This document shows positions 19,570-30,168 of a stretch of 64,000 bases of DNA, one piece after another (the first letter of the stretch is position 1; every line of letters begins with the position of its first letter). Source of the DNA: Rhodobacteraceae bacterium EL129. Lineage in GTDB: Bacteria > Pseudomonadota > Alphaproteobacteria > Rhodobacterales > Rhodobacteraceae. The DNA lies in assembly GCA_900313005.1 (NCBI GenBank), contig ONZJ01000002.1, positions 3,071,904 through 3,135,903 on the forward strand. Reading direction: 5' to 3'. The notes beneath the pieces were generated by a model. It had not been told where the DNA came from and ran no database searches. It worked only from the letters and a program-made list of their open reading frames with translations. Both the position numbers and the translations under genes were made by a program.

Positions 19570-20475
19570 TTACCAGTCGGTAGGGCCCTTGTCGGCAAAG
19601 GCGTGAACCAGAAAATCAATGAAGGCACGGACCTTGGGCTGGGTAAACCGGCCGGGTGGGTAAACTGCATAGATACCTTGGGTTTCCGTGGGCAAATCAG
19701 GGATCACATCCTCAACCTGACCATTGGCCAATGCGTCTGCATAAAGGAAGCTGGGCAAATAGGCGATGCCGAGACCCGAGATGGCAGCGTTCAACAAGGA
19801 CTGTCCGTCATTTACACTCAGACCACCTGCAGTGCGCACCTGACGTTTCTCACCCGAAGGCGCGGTCAGTTTCCAAACCGAGCCATTGGCCTGGCTGGAG
19901 TAATGCAGCAATTTGTGGTCATTCAGGTCGTCAATTTTCATCGGACGACCATGTTTTTGAAAATATCCTGGGCTTGCGATCATCCGTTTGGTGGTCTCGG
20001 TCAGCTTCCGCGCCCGAAGCGAACTGTCTTCCAGCTCACCAATGCGAATTGCCATGTCAAAACCTTCCGAAATCAGCTCCACATAGCGGTTGTTCAGCAC
20101 CATGTTGACCGTGATATCCGGGAATTCATCCAGAAAATTGCCCAATACAGGGGACAAGTGATTGACCCCAAAATCTGTCGCTACTGAAATACGCAACAGA
20201 CCCGAAGGATCAGATTGCATCGACGAAACCAATGCGTCGGCTTCACCTGCATCATTCAATACCCGTAAAGCCCGGTCATAATAGGCCAGGCCAATCTCTG
20301 TGGGGCTTACGCGGCGTGTGGTTCGATTTAGCAAGCGTGCCCCAAGACGCGCCTCTAATGAAGACACGTGCTTGGACACGGCGGACTTGGAAATGCCCAT
20401 CTTTCGCGCTGCGTCCGTAAACCCGCCCTGGTCTACTACCGTCGCAAACGCTTCCATTTCGGTTAGGCGATCCAT
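19570..20475 (-). CDS. LysR-family regulator (CrgA/PecT-like)
   Basis: The 301 residues show the standard layout. The helix-turn-helix is GGFTDAARKMGISKSAVSKHVSSLEARLG (about 17-45), followed by LLNRTTRRVSPTEIG. The effector domain contains GFDMAIRIGEL and GLGIAYLPSFL. This subgroup often regulates oxidoreductases. No clearly divergent target lies next to it, but its own start is preceded by a nested dyad at 20480-20514, suggesting autoregulation. The target might include the FMN reductase downstream. Confidence 0.88.
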   Translation of the reverse strand: MDRLTEMEAFATVVDQGGFTDAARKMGISKSAVSKHVSSLEARLGARLLNRTTRRVSPTEIGLAYYDRALRVLNDAGEADALVSSMQSDPSGLLRISVATDFGVNHLSPVLGNFLDEFPDITVNMVLNNRYVELISEGFDMAIRIGELEDSSLRARKLTETTKRMIASPGYFQKHGRPMKIDDLNDHKLLHYSSQANGSVWKLTAPSGEKRQVRTAGGLSVNDGQSLLNAAISGLGIAYLPSFLYADALANGQVEDVIPDLPTETQGIYAVYPPGRFTQPKVRAFIDFLVHAFADKGPTDW

Positions 20476-20479
20476 ACTC

Positions 20480-20514
20480 GATACCTCTGCTCGTTTATTC
20501 GAGGCTCAGGTATC
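20480..20514. promoter_or_regulatory. Nested dyad just upstream of the LysR start, candidate operator
   Basis: GATACCT (20480-20486) and AGGTATC (20508-20514) form a perfect 7-bp inverted repeat. A second perfect pair, CTCG (20490-20493) and CGAG (20500-20503), shares almost the same centre near 20497. The element ends 5 bases before the LysR start codon, so a bound protein would block that gene. Autorepression is the natural reading. Confidence 0.5.
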
Positions 20515-20666
20515 ACCGGGAAATCAGGCACAACTGGGGCGCATGCCAGACAATATCAGGGTTTTCTAAGGGATGGTTAAGGGCATGGTAGTCGACGGGC
20601 AAAACCACTCCCGAGAAAAGTGTGCCAGTAAATTATGGCTTTGCAGCAGTATCGCAAAATAAGGCT

Positions 20667-22715
<2,049 letters not shown>

Positions 22716-22864
22716 TCAACCTGCCCCGGCCTTCCGCGATTGTCACTTCAAACGCTGCGTTACACAGGCAGCTGTTGAAAACATGTGCGCCATGTCAAGA
22801 ACACAGCGGCGATACGTCAGTTCGCATCTTGCAGCATAAAAGCGTGCGGACGCACTCCTTTTGG

Positions 22865-23308
22865 TCAAGCGCGCATATCTTTCGGAGACCCCATCACCAC
22901 ATAAGAAGTGATTGAGTTCACCTGGGGCAACGTGCCCACCACATCTGTGTGGAATCGCTTGTATTCGATCAAGTCGGCCACTTCGATGCGCAGCAGATAC
23001 TCCACGGTGCCTGTGATGTTGTGGCATTCCACCACTTCAGGTGCGACACTCATGGCGCGCTCAAACGCTTCCTGACTGGCCTTTGTATGAGAATTCAGCC
23101 CCACCGTGGAATAGGCAACAAAACCGATCCCCAAGGCCGTTTTATCCAGCACGACACGGTATCCTTTGATCACTCCTCGCCGTTCCAGATCCTGTACACG
23201 GCGCAGACAGGCCGAAGGCGACAGTCCTACCTTTTCAGCCAGGTCGAGGTTGCTGATCCGGCCATTACGGCCCAATTCTTGCAATATATTTTGATTAATT
23301 CGATCCAT
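22865..23308 (-). CDS. Lrp/AsnC-family regulator
   Basis: The start is taken at the second Met (MDRINQNILQELGRNGR), giving 147 residues. The N-terminal helix-turn-helix is ISNLDLAEKVGLSPSACLRRVQDLE. The C-terminal RAM ligand-binding domain includes VECHNITGTVEYLLRIEVADL. It is divergent from a LysE-type exporter with 82 bases between starts, the usual arrangement in which an amino acid sensed by Lrp induces its own exporter. Confidence 0.9.
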   Translation of the reverse strand: MDRINQNILQELGRNGRISNLDLAEKVGLSPSACLRRVQDLERRGVIKGYRVVLDKTALGIGFVAYSTVGLNSHTKASQEAFERAMSVAPEVVECHNITGTVEYLLRIEVADLIEYKRFHTDVVGTLPQVNSITSYVVMGSPKDMRA

Positions 23309-23390
23309 TGCCAAATTATATTGTGCAATTTTTCATTTTAATCAATTATTTGCAATTCCACACCAAATAATTCGGCATAAGCTTGCCTGC
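23309..23390. promoter_or_regulatory. AT-rich divergent promoter region between lrp-like and lysE-like genes
   Basis: This short gap is far more AT-rich than its surroundings. It contains TTGTGCAA (23321-23328) and ATTTGCAAT (23348-23356), a pair of similar palindromic motifs about 28 bases apart. Repeated sites of this kind suit an octameric Lrp-type regulator. The binding is inferred. Confidence 0.42.
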
Positions 23391-23993
23391 ATGACTTATG
23401 ATCTCTTCATTGCATTGTTCACCTTCGCCCTGGTTACGGTCATCACGCCCGGACCAAATAATCTGATGCTGATGGCGTCGGGTGCTAATTTTGGGTTCCG
23501 ACGTACGGTGCCCCATATGTTTGGCATCGGATTGGGCATGCCGTTGATGGTGATCCTAGTGGGCATCGGGATCATGCAGGTTTTTGACCGCTATCCGCTC
23601 AGCTACACCATCCTCAAGATCCTCAGCGTGGTCTATCTGGTGTATCTGGCTTGGAAGATTGCCAACGCCGCGCCTCCTGAACAAGGGGAGCCTCAGGGCA
23701 AACCACTTACATTTCTGCAGTCCGCTGCGTTTCAGTGGGTCAATCCCAAGGCCTGGACCATGGTTCTCTCGGCGATCACGCTTTATGCCACCAGCCGCGA
23801 TCTTTGGGCCGTTCTGTGGGTCGCGGGCACCTATGCCTGTGTCTCGTGCATCTCAACCACCAGCTGGACTGTGTTGGGTCAACAGCTGAGTCGCCTGCTA
23901 AAAAGCCCCCTGCGTCTGCGTGTTTTCAACTGGATCATGGCAGCCCTTTTGATTGCTACGTTGATCCCCGTGCTTTGGCCCGGAACCGATTGA
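23391..23993 (+). CDS. LysE/RhtB-family amino acid exporter
   Basis: The 200-residue inner-membrane protein has six predicted helices. It begins [24 protein letters not shown], the hallmark ITPGPN(N/D) of LysE-family exporters, and contains [13 protein letters not shown]. It probably exports a hydrophilic or branched amino acid and should be controlled by the divergent Lrp-type regulator. The substrate cannot be told from the sequence. Confidence 0.92.
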   Translation: MTYDLFIALFTFALVTVITPGPNNLMLMASGANFGFRRTVPHMFGIGLGMPLMVILVGIGIMQVFDRYPLSYTILKILSVVYLVYLAWKIANAAPPEQGEPQGKPLTFLQSAAFQWVNPKAWTMVLSAITLYATSRDLWAVLWVAGTYACVSCISTTSWTVLGQQLSRLLKSPLRLRVFNWIMAALLIATLIPVLWPGTD

Positions 23994-24063
23994 GGCGCTT
24001 AGAAACGATTGCAAACCGACCCAATCATGGCCATATATCCAAGCGTTACGTTTGGAGCATGAC

Positions 24064-25026
24064 ATGACCATCTATCTCGATTTTGAGAAACCTCTGGCCG
24101 AAATCGAAGGCAAAGCAGAAGAACTGCGTGCCCTCGCGCGTCAGAATGAAGAAATGGATGTCGAAGAAGAAGCCGGCGCTCTGGACAAAAAGGCGTCAGA
24201 AATGCTGCAGGACCTTTACAAAGGTCTGACGCCCTGGCGCAAATGTCAGGTCGCACGTCACCCGGAACGGCCGCATTGCCGAGACTACATTGACGCGTTG
24301 TTTGATGAATACACGCCCCTGGCCGGCGATCGAAATTTTGCGGATGATCATTCTGTCATGGGCGGTCTCGCTCGTTTGGGAGATCGCGCTGTTGTGGTGA
24401 TAGGCCATGAAAAGGGCAATGACACCAAATCTCGGATTGAACGCAATTTCGGCATGGCCCGTCCCGAAGGTTATCGCAAGGCTATTCGCCTGATGGACCT
24501 GGCGGACCGCTTCAATCTTCCGGTCATCACTCTGGTTGACACGCCGGGCGCCTATCCCGGCAAAGGGGCCGAAGAGCGAGGGCAATCCGAGGCCATCGCC
24601 CGGTCGACAGAAAAATGTCTGGCCATTGGTGTGCCTCTGATCACCGTCATCATTGGAGAAGGTGGATCGGGCGGTGCTGTTGCCTTTGCTTCGGGCAACC
24701 GCGTGGCGATGCTGGAGCACTCGGTCTATTCCGTCATCAGCCCCGAAGGCTGTGCCTCAATTTTGTGGAAAGATGCCGAGAAAATGCGCGAGGCCGCCGA
24801 GGCTTTGCGTTTGACCGCCCCTGATCTCATTAAACTGGGAGTGGCCGACCGCATGATCGACGAGCCGATGGGGGGCGCGCACCGCGATCCGCAAAAAGCG
24901 ATTGCGGCGATTGGTGAGGCCCTCGAAGCCATGTTGTCCGAGCTAGATGGCAAGACCCGCAAGAAACTGATCAAAGAACGCCGCGAGAAATTTCTGAAAA
25001 TGGGCACTCAGGTTCTCACGGCCTGA
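24064..25026 (+). CDS. accA: Acetyl-CoA carboxylase carboxyltransferase subunit alpha
   Basis: From the ATG at 24064 ([17 protein letters not shown]) the protein has 320 residues. A TTG further upstream is unlikely. It is one half of the carboxyltransferase that makes malonyl-CoA, the first step of fatty acid synthesis. Motifs are [24 protein letters not shown] (about 156-180) and [18 protein letters not shown]. It is a single gene here, convergent with the GntR gene after 13 bases. Confidence 0.95.
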   Translation: MTIYLDFEKPLAEIEGKAEELRALARQNEEMDVEEEAGALDKKASEMLQDLYKGLTPWRKCQVARHPERPHCRDYIDALFDEYTPLAGDRNFADDHSVMGGLARLGDRAVVVIGHEKGNDTKSRIERNFGMARPEGYRKAIRLMDLADRFNLPVITLVDTPGAYPGKGAEERGQSEAIARSTEKCLAIGVPLITVIIGEGGSGGAVAFASGNRVAMLEHSVYSVISPEGCASILWKDAEKMREAAEALRLTAPDLIKLGVADRMIDEPMGGAHRDPQKAIAAIGEALEAMLSELDGKTRKKLIKERREKFLKMGTQVLTA

Positions 25027-25039
25027 CAAGGCTTTGAAC

Positions 25040-25687
25040 CTATCCTTTCAACATCCGCAGTCCCTGTGTCACGTCTGAGCGGACCGCCAGACGCAGACCC
25101 GGCTCGTCTCCGGCCTTCAGAGCCTGAATGATCAACCGGTGATATCTTGGCTGCTCTTTGCGCTCCAAACGTCCGTACAAGGCGCGCATCGTCGGGCCTA
25201 ACTGCAGCCACACCGTTTCCGCCATGGCCAGCATCGCAGGCGCCTGGGCGCGCAGATACAACGCCCGGTGAAATTCCAGATTGCGCCGGATATAGGACAC
25301 CGCATCATGTCGCGCGATATCTTCGGAAATGCGGGCATTGATGCTCTGCAGCCGGTCAATCAGCGCAATATGCGCACGCGGCAAGGCCCGGCTGGCCAAT
25401 TCAACCTCGATCAAAGCCCGCAATGCGGCCAGTTCTTCAATCCGCTCTGAGGTCAACTCGGGCGTTGACACGCGTCCCGAATTGCTCAGCGTCAGGGCGC
25501 CTTCCGCCACCAGACGCCTCACTGCTTCGCGCGCCGGGGTCATGGACACGCTGAACTCTGCCCCGATGCCCCGCAGCGTCAGGGGTTGGCCAGGGCCAAT
25601 CTCTCCGTGCATCACGCGGCTGCGCAATCCGCGATATACAGTTTCATGTGCCGATGGTTTTGGATCAGGTCGCGTTGAATAGAGCAT
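25040..25687 (-). CDS. GntR-family regulator, FCD (FadR) subfamily
   Basis: The start is set at MLYSTRPDPKPSAHETVY (25687), giving 215 residues. The winged helix is VYRGLRSRVMHGEIGPGQPLTLRGIGAEFSVSMTPAREAVRRLVAEGAL. The C-terminal all-helical FCD effector domain contains ALIEVELASRAL and FHRALYLRA. This subgroup senses carboxylates and often regulates catabolic genes. The target is not evident, since both neighbours look like housekeeping genes. Confidence 0.87.
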   Translation of the reverse strand: MLYSTRPDPKPSAHETVYRGLRSRVMHGEIGPGQPLTLRGIGAEFSVSMTPAREAVRRLVAEGALTLSNSGRVSTPELTSERIEELAALRALIEVELASRALPRAHIALIDRLQSINARISEDIARHDAVSYIRRNLEFHRALYLRAQAPAMLAMAETVWLQLGPTMRALYGRLERKEQPRYHRLIIQALKAGDEPGLRLAVRSDVTQGLRMLKG

Positions 25688-25718
25688 ATTGCGTTTGTGA
25701 TCACAAAGTTGCGCAAGG

Positions 25719-26411
25719 TCAATCTTTGAAGCGATAGCGATGAAAGTACGATCCATTCTCGCGCAACCAGCGGCGCGGGGCTTCGTATCCGGGCTTTAGG
25801 CGCTCCACCACATTCCAGAAGGCGGCAGAGTGATTCATCTCCTGCAAATGCGCGACTTCGTGGGCGGCGACGTAATCGAGCACATCTGGTGGGGTCATGA
25901 TCAAACGCCAAGAATACATCAAACCGCCATCTGACGTGCAGGATCCCCAACGCGAGCGGGTGTCTCGCATGGTCAGACGGATGTAATCACAGCCCAACAC
26001 TGCCGCATAACGATCCGAGCAGTGCGCCAGTCGGTCCCGTGCGCGGGTCTTGAGCCAAGCTTGCACCCTAGGACCAATGGTCTCGGGCGCACCGCCCACG
26101 CACAGGCAATCCCCCTCAACAGAAATGCCGCGCCCCGGCACTGATGCGATTCGCAAGACATTGCCTTCAAATGGCATGTCCACGCCGTCCGTCACCTGCA
26201 CCGGGCTCACCTGTTGTGCGACTTGTTTGCGCAGCCAATCCGCCTTGGATCTGGCGAAGTCCAGTGCTTCCCGCTCGTGGACGCCCTTCGGAATGGTCAA
26301 GGTGACCTTGCCGTCAAGCCCTGACACCCGCAGCGAAATTCGCCGCGCACGGGCGGATTGCTTGAGCACAAGTGCGACCGGGGGGTTGCCTGGGAGGATG
26401 TGTTGGCCCAT
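25719..26411 (-). CDS. YgjP-type (DUF45) zinc metallopeptidase
   Basis: Starting at the ATG at 26409-26411 gives 230 residues. The family motif RSRWGSC is at about 152-158 and the zinc motif HEVAH at 184-188, with a third ligand probably in NHSAAFW. The start excludes a weakly supported 51-residue upstream extension. It is probably a cytosolic metal-dependent hydrolase; its biological substrate is unknown. It ends 31 bases upstream of the GntR start and could be cotranscribed with it. Confidence 0.85.
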   Translation of the reverse strand: MGQHILPGNPPVALVLKQSARARRISLRVSGLDGKVTLTIPKGVHEREALDFARSKADWLRKQVAQQVSPVQVTDGVDMPFEGNVLRIASVPGRGISVEGDCLCVGGAPETIGPRVQAWLKTRARDRLAHCSDRYAAVLGCDYIRLTMRDTRSRWGSCTSDGGLMYSWRLIMTPPDVLDYVAAHEVAHLQEMNHSAAFWNVVERLKPGYEAPRRWLRENGSYFHRYRFKD

Positions 26412-26521
26412 ATGGCCTCCTGAAGATCGTTGAACCGCTGCTCTTAAAGCCTTTGACACCTGTAGCGGGTTATGGCAGTTGGCGCAGACCCATCGCAAGA
26501 GACAGATGAAAGGGATCACCC

Positions 26522-26848
26522 ATGCCCAAAGATGAATGGGGTGTGAAACGCCTTTGCCCAACAACTGGCAAACGCTTTTACGACCTGAACAAAAATCCGA
26601 TTGTCAGCCCCTACTCGGGCGAGGCGATCGAAATCAATTCCGGCAAGAGCCGTTCGATCACAGCGGATGAAGAAGACGCTGAAACGAAAAAGATGAAAGA
26701 GGCAGACGTGGACACGGATGCCGATGTGCTGGACGATGACGACGAAGTCGATGTCGATCTGGGCGATGACGTGCTGGAAGACGATGATGATGACGAAGTC
26801 TCTCTCGACGACATTGCCGATGTCGCCGCGGATGACGACGACGATTGA
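26522..26848 (+). CDS. TIGR02300/FYDLN_acid family protein
   Basis: The 108-residue protein has a conserved N-terminal 40 residues, starting MPKDEWGVKRLCPTTGKRFYDLNKNPIVSPYSGE. This contains the FYDLN motif that names the family and a single cysteine. The C-terminal half is almost all Asp/Glu. It is a signature protein of alphaproteobacteria of unknown function. The reverse strand of the acidic repeat gives a spurious Ser-rich frame. A stem-loop follows, and then tRNA-Ala. Confidence 0.92.
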   Translation: MPKDEWGVKRLCPTTGKRFYDLNKNPIVSPYSGEAIEINSGKSRSITADEEDAETKKMKEADVDTDADVLDDDDEVDVDLGDDVLEDDDDDEVSLDDIADVAADDDDD

Positions 26849-26860
26849 TCGCAAGATCAG

Positions 26861-26886
26861 GGCGGGATTTTCCACTTGATCCCGCC
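26861..26886 (+). terminator. Stem-loop after the FYDLN_acid gene
   Basis: GGCGGGAT (26861-26868) pairs perfectly with ATCCCGCC (26879-26886) across a 10-base loop, 12 bases after the stop codon. No clear T-run follows, so termination may be partial. It isolates the protein gene from the tRNA. Confidence 0.5.
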
Positions 26887-26934
26887 TGCCGCTTTGCCTA
26901 AGACGCGGCGACGGGTCAGGTGACCCGCAGGTAT

Positions 26935-27010
<76 letters not shown>

Positions 27011-27169
27011 ATACCAAAACCCTTGCTTTATTGTCGCTCAGGCGCTGCAGTTGGATTGGCGCACAGGCGCATGAACACGTTGCAATGCAAACTCTGCGTA
27101 TGTACTGACTGTCCCTGAAATTGCGCGGTTGTCAGCTTCGTCTGAAAACACGTCAAAGAGGAGATTGTC

Positions 27170-28174
27170 ATGTCCGAGGATCTGTCCGGAGCAGAAGAAG
27201 AAGTCGCGTTTTGGCGTGGAGCGTTTGAGCGGTACAAAAACGACCCTTCAAAATCCTACATCGGTGTAAAACTTGACCCGGATCGCCCCTTGCAAGGCGA
27301 AATCGCTGAACGTGTGCGCATCTCGGTGGATGGCGAGCAAAAGATTGCGCGTATCCTTGATGTTGGATGTGGACCGCTCTCGACTGTCGGGAAAAAGGCA
27401 GATGGGCTCGATGTGGAACTGGTGGGGCTGGATCCATTGGCCGATGAGTATCAAATGCTCATCGACGAGGCGGGCCTGAAAAGCCCACATACATCGGTTG
27501 CCGGATTTGCCGAGAAAGCGTCTGAGTATTTTGGCGAAGGCTCCTTTGATTACGTGCACGCTGAAAACTCGCTCGACCACGTGCAGGATGCCGAACGCGC
27601 TGTGGCGGAACTTCAGAAAACATGCCGCCCTGATGCCGTGTTCTTTTTCCGAGTTTTCGTAAACGAAGGTGAGCACAATCACTATTCAGGCCTGCATCAG
27701 TGGAATTTCGATTCCTACAACGGAAAAGTCATTTTCTGGCGCCCTGGCCAAATTCACTTTTTGGATGAAGTGTTCCAACTGCCTGTTCGGTTCTGGTATG
27801 ACGATGCCGTGCATGGGCCCCATGAAAAACACCGTAAATTCCTGAATTGCGAAGTGCATAACACCGATCTGACCAAAGGGTTCACGGACATTGGCGGCAT
27901 GAAAGTACGCTATCTGCCCAGATTCTCGAACCTGGTTCTGCAGCGCAATGATAGCTTTGATTTCGATGCCCGGTGTTTCGCGCACTTTCACTTCAAGGAT
28001 CAACCGCGCCATGTCGAATCTTTGGTGTGGCCATCGTCTGACAAACACCATGTATTGAAGGTGCCAGAAGGTGAGCTAAGCCGCATCGTGTTAGGACAAT
28101 TCAGCAAAAAAGTTCTGCCTTCGGGCGATCAAGAGCTGACAGAGCTCTGGTCGGGCTCCGTCCCGTTAGAATAG
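27170..28174 (+). CDS. Class I SAM-dependent methyltransferase with an unassigned C-terminal domain
   Basis: The protein has 334 residues. The SAM-binding motif is ARILDVGCGPLSTVG (about 60-74), followed by motif II VGLDPLADEY and the motif IV region FDYVHAENSLDHV. Beyond about residue 170 the protein is rich in aromatic and His residues (HNHYSGLHQWNFDSYNG and CFAHFHFKDQPRHVESLVW) and does not match a methyltransferase I can name. A good ribosome site (AAGAGGAG) precedes the ATG. It stands alone between tRNA-Ala and the MarR gene. Substrate unknown. Confidence 0.7.
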   Translation: MSEDLSGAEEEVAFWRGAFERYKNDPSKSYIGVKLDPDRPLQGEIAERVRISVDGEQKIARILDVGCGPLSTVGKKADGLDVELVGLDPLADEYQMLIDEAGLKSPHTSVAGFAEKASEYFGEGSFDYVHAENSLDHVQDAERAVAELQKTCRPDAVFFFRVFVNEGEHNHYSGLHQWNFDSYNGKVIFWRPGQIHFLDEVFQLPVRFWYDDAVHGPHEKHRKFLNCEVHNTDLTKGFTDIGGMKVRYLPRFSNLVLQRNDSFDFDARCFAHFHFKDQPRHVESLVWPSSDKHHVLKVPEGELSRIVLGQFSKKVLPSGDQELTELWSGSVPLE

Positions 28175-28198
28175 GTCTACCAGCCAACTACACCTTAT

Positions 28199-28212
28199 GC
28201 AGCCGGGGCTGC
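28199..28212 (+). terminator. Short hairpin after the methyltransferase gene
   Basis: GCAGCC and GGCTGC pair around two G residues, 25 bases after the stop. The loop is too tight for the full stem to form, and only a weak T-rich tail follows. It is a weak terminator candidate. Confidence 0.3.
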
Positions 28213-28279
28213 CCTTGCGTCTCGGCTCATTTGCACACTAACATCAATGGGGTCATACTTGGCCCTATAGGATGGAAAG

Positions 28280-28735
28280 GTGCCAATTTTGAGCGACGCA
28301 AAAGGCCCCACTGAGACCCGGCAGGATACTTATGTTCTTGAAGAACAGGTGGGGTATATTTTGCGCGTTGTCAGCCAACGCCATGCTGCAATCTTTCAGG
28401 CACTCAGCCCCGAAGGCTTAACGCCGCGACAGTTTTCGGTGCTGGTCCGGGTGGCCGAGGTGGGAGCCTGCTCGCAAAACCATTTGGGCCGTTTGACCGC
28501 GATGGACGTCGCAACCATCAAGGGCGTGGTGGACAGGCTGAAGGGAAAAGGGTTGTTGGCACTTGAGCCGGACGCGAAAGACAAGCGGCGCACCATCATT
28601 CGCCTGACACGCTCAGCCAAAGCGATGATCAAGACGCTGCATGAGGTGGGCCACCAGATTTCGACAGAAACCGTCGCCCCTCTGACCCCAGCGGAGCAAT
28701 CGACCCTCATGGGGCTTCTACGCAAGATCAGTTGA
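28280..28735 (+). CDS. MarR-family regulator, probable regulator of the adjacent ABC importer
   Basis: The protein has about 150 residues. The start is either the GTG at 28280 or the TTG at 28289; GGAAAGG at 28274-28280 is better spaced for the TTG. The winged helix includes LTPRQFSVLVRVAEVGACSQNHLGRLTAMDVATIKGVVDRLKGKGLL with the wing PDAKDKRRTIIRLT. It is convergent with the importer operon (16 bases apart). MarR proteins beside such importers usually sense an aromatic acid or CoA thioester; that role is inferred. Confidence 0.87.
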   Translation: MPILSDAKGPTETRQDTYVLEEQVGYILRVVSQRHAAIFQALSPEGLTPRQFSVLVRVAEVGACSQNHLGRLTAMDVATIKGVVDRLKGKGLLALEPDAKDKRRTIIRLTRSAKAMIKTLHEVGHQISTETVAPLTPAEQSTLMGLLRKIS

Positions 28736-28751
28736 TCTGCGGCTGCGGGGT

Positions 28752-29453
28752 TCAAACCCCCAGATGCAGCTTCAGCTTCTCGGGTTGCGCGCGCAGCATC
28801 TCGGCGGTCACCGTTTCCAGATCGCGGCCGTTTTCGACAAATGTCACCTGATCGGCAATCGACAAGACCGCATCCACCCGTTGTTCGACAAGCAATATGG
28901 CGACACCTTCGGATTTCATCCGAACCACCACCTGGCGGATTTGTTCGATCATCGAAGGTTGCAGCCCTTCGGTCGGCTCGTCCAGCAACAGCACTTGTGG
29001 CCGCAAACACAGCGCTCGTGCTGTGGCCAGCATCTGTTGCTCTCCACCTGACAGGGTGTTGGCCTGTTGGTTCAGTCGATCTTTGAGAGGGGGGAAAATA
29101 TCCAGCACCCAGCCGCGCGTATCCGCCGAAACGTCGCAGGTCATCAGACCCACGTCGATGTTTTCCGCCACGCTGAGTTCCGGGAACAACCTGCGGCCCT
29201 GTGGTACATAGCCGACCCGGCGTTTGGGCACCTCATGCGCGGGTAGGTCGCTCAGACATTCGCCGTCCAGTTCAACCGATCCAGCACTAAGTGGCACCAG
29301 CCCCATGATTGCCTTCATGACGGTTGTTTTACCTGCTCCATTGCGACCCAACAGACAGTGGATTTCGCCGGATTTGGCAGACAACGACACGCCGTGCAGC
29401 ACCTTCACTCGGCCATAAGCGGCTTGGATATCCTTCAGTTCAAGCATCGACAT
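28752..29453 (-). CDS. Branched-chain-amino-acid-type ABC ATPase, LivF type
   Basis: From MSMLELKDIQAAYGRVKVLHG (29453) the protein has 233 residues. Walker A is GRNGAGKTTVMKAI, the signature is TLSGGEQQMLATARAL and Walker B is VLLLDEPTEGLQP. LivF proteins show this EPTEGL D-loop. It overlaps the end of the LivG gene by 14 bases and is the last gene of the importer operon. The family also imports aromatic acids, urea and amides, so the gene order does not prove amino acid transport. Confidence 0.9.
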   Translation of the reverse strand: MSMLELKDIQAAYGRVKVLHGVSLSAKSGEIHCLLGRNGAGKTTVMKAIMGLVPLSAGSVELDGECLSDLPAHEVPKRRVGYVPQGRRLFPELSVAENIDVGLMTCDVSADTRGWVLDIFPPLKDRLNQQANTLSGGEQQMLATARALCLRPQVLLLDEPTEGLQPSMIEQIRQVVVRMKSEGVAILLVEQRVDAVLSIADQVTFVENGRDLETVTAEMLRAQPEKLKLHLGV

Positions 29454-30168
29454 CTGTCCCCAGATAGGCGGCTTGTACGGCAGTATTTTTACGAATCTCT
29501 TCGGGTGTGCCCGAGGCCAACGATCGCCCATTGTCCAGAACATGAATGTAATCCGCTGTGCGCATCACCACATCCATGTTGTGTTCGATCAGTAAGATGG
29601 TGGTGTCCCCGACCAACGTCTTGATCAGCGTAACGAAATCATCCACTTCGGATTCAGCTAGCCCTTGGGTGGGCTCATCCAGAATGAACAGGCGCGGATC
29701 CTGCACCAGTCCCATCGCGATCTCCAGAACGCGCTGGTGGCCATAGCTGAGGTCGCCTGCGTCTTGATCCGCACGGTCCAAGAGGCTGACCTGTTCCAAC
29801 ACGCCCGAGACTTTGGTTTGTACCGCCTTGCGATCCTTTCCCAGTCGGCGACGTGCCGCAATGGCGATATTCTCGCGCAGTGTCAGCCCAGCGTAGACGG
29901 AAGTGATCTGAAACGTATAAGCAATGCCAAGCTGAATGCGCTTATGTGCAGGCAATGCGCTGATGTCCTGTCCGTCAAAGATCACCTGCCCACGCGTCGC
30001 AGGGATACGCCCGCTGACCATGCCCACAAAAGTGGATTTGCCCGCGCCGTTCGGTCCGATCAACGCTGTGACCTTGCCACGCCGCAGTTCAAAATCTACG
30101 TCCTCGTTGGCATTCAGCCCGCCATAAGATTTCGTCAGGCCCTTGGTCTCTAAGATCACGGCAGCCAT
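29440..30168 (-). CDS. Branched-chain-amino-acid-type ABC ATPase, LivG type
   Basis: The 242-residue ATPase has Walker A GPNGAGKSTFVGMVSG and Walker B LFILDEPTQGLAESEVDDF. The ABC signature is degenerate: DLSYGHQRVLEIAM, with LSYG replacing LSGG, which is common in LivG proteins. It starts within the end of the permease gene (13-base overlap) and should pair with the LivF subunit at the membrane. Confidence 0.9.
   Translation of the reverse strand: MAAVILETKGLTKSYGGLNANEDVDFELRRGKVTALIGPNGAGKSTFVGMVSGRIPATRGQVIFDGQDISALPAHKRIQLGIAYTFQITSVYAGLTLRENIAIAARRRLGKDRKAVQTKVSGVLEQVSLLDRADQDAGDLSYGHQRVLEIAMGLVQDPRLFILDEPTQGLAESEVDDFVTLIKTLVGDTTILLIEHNMDVVMRTADYIHVLDNGRSLASGTPEEIRKNTAVQAAYLGTDVDA

Noticed and set aside
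26611..26814. Ser-rich open frame antisense to the acidic tail of the FYDLN_acid gene
   Set aside because: It is the mirror of Asp-rich codons; no start signal or homology.
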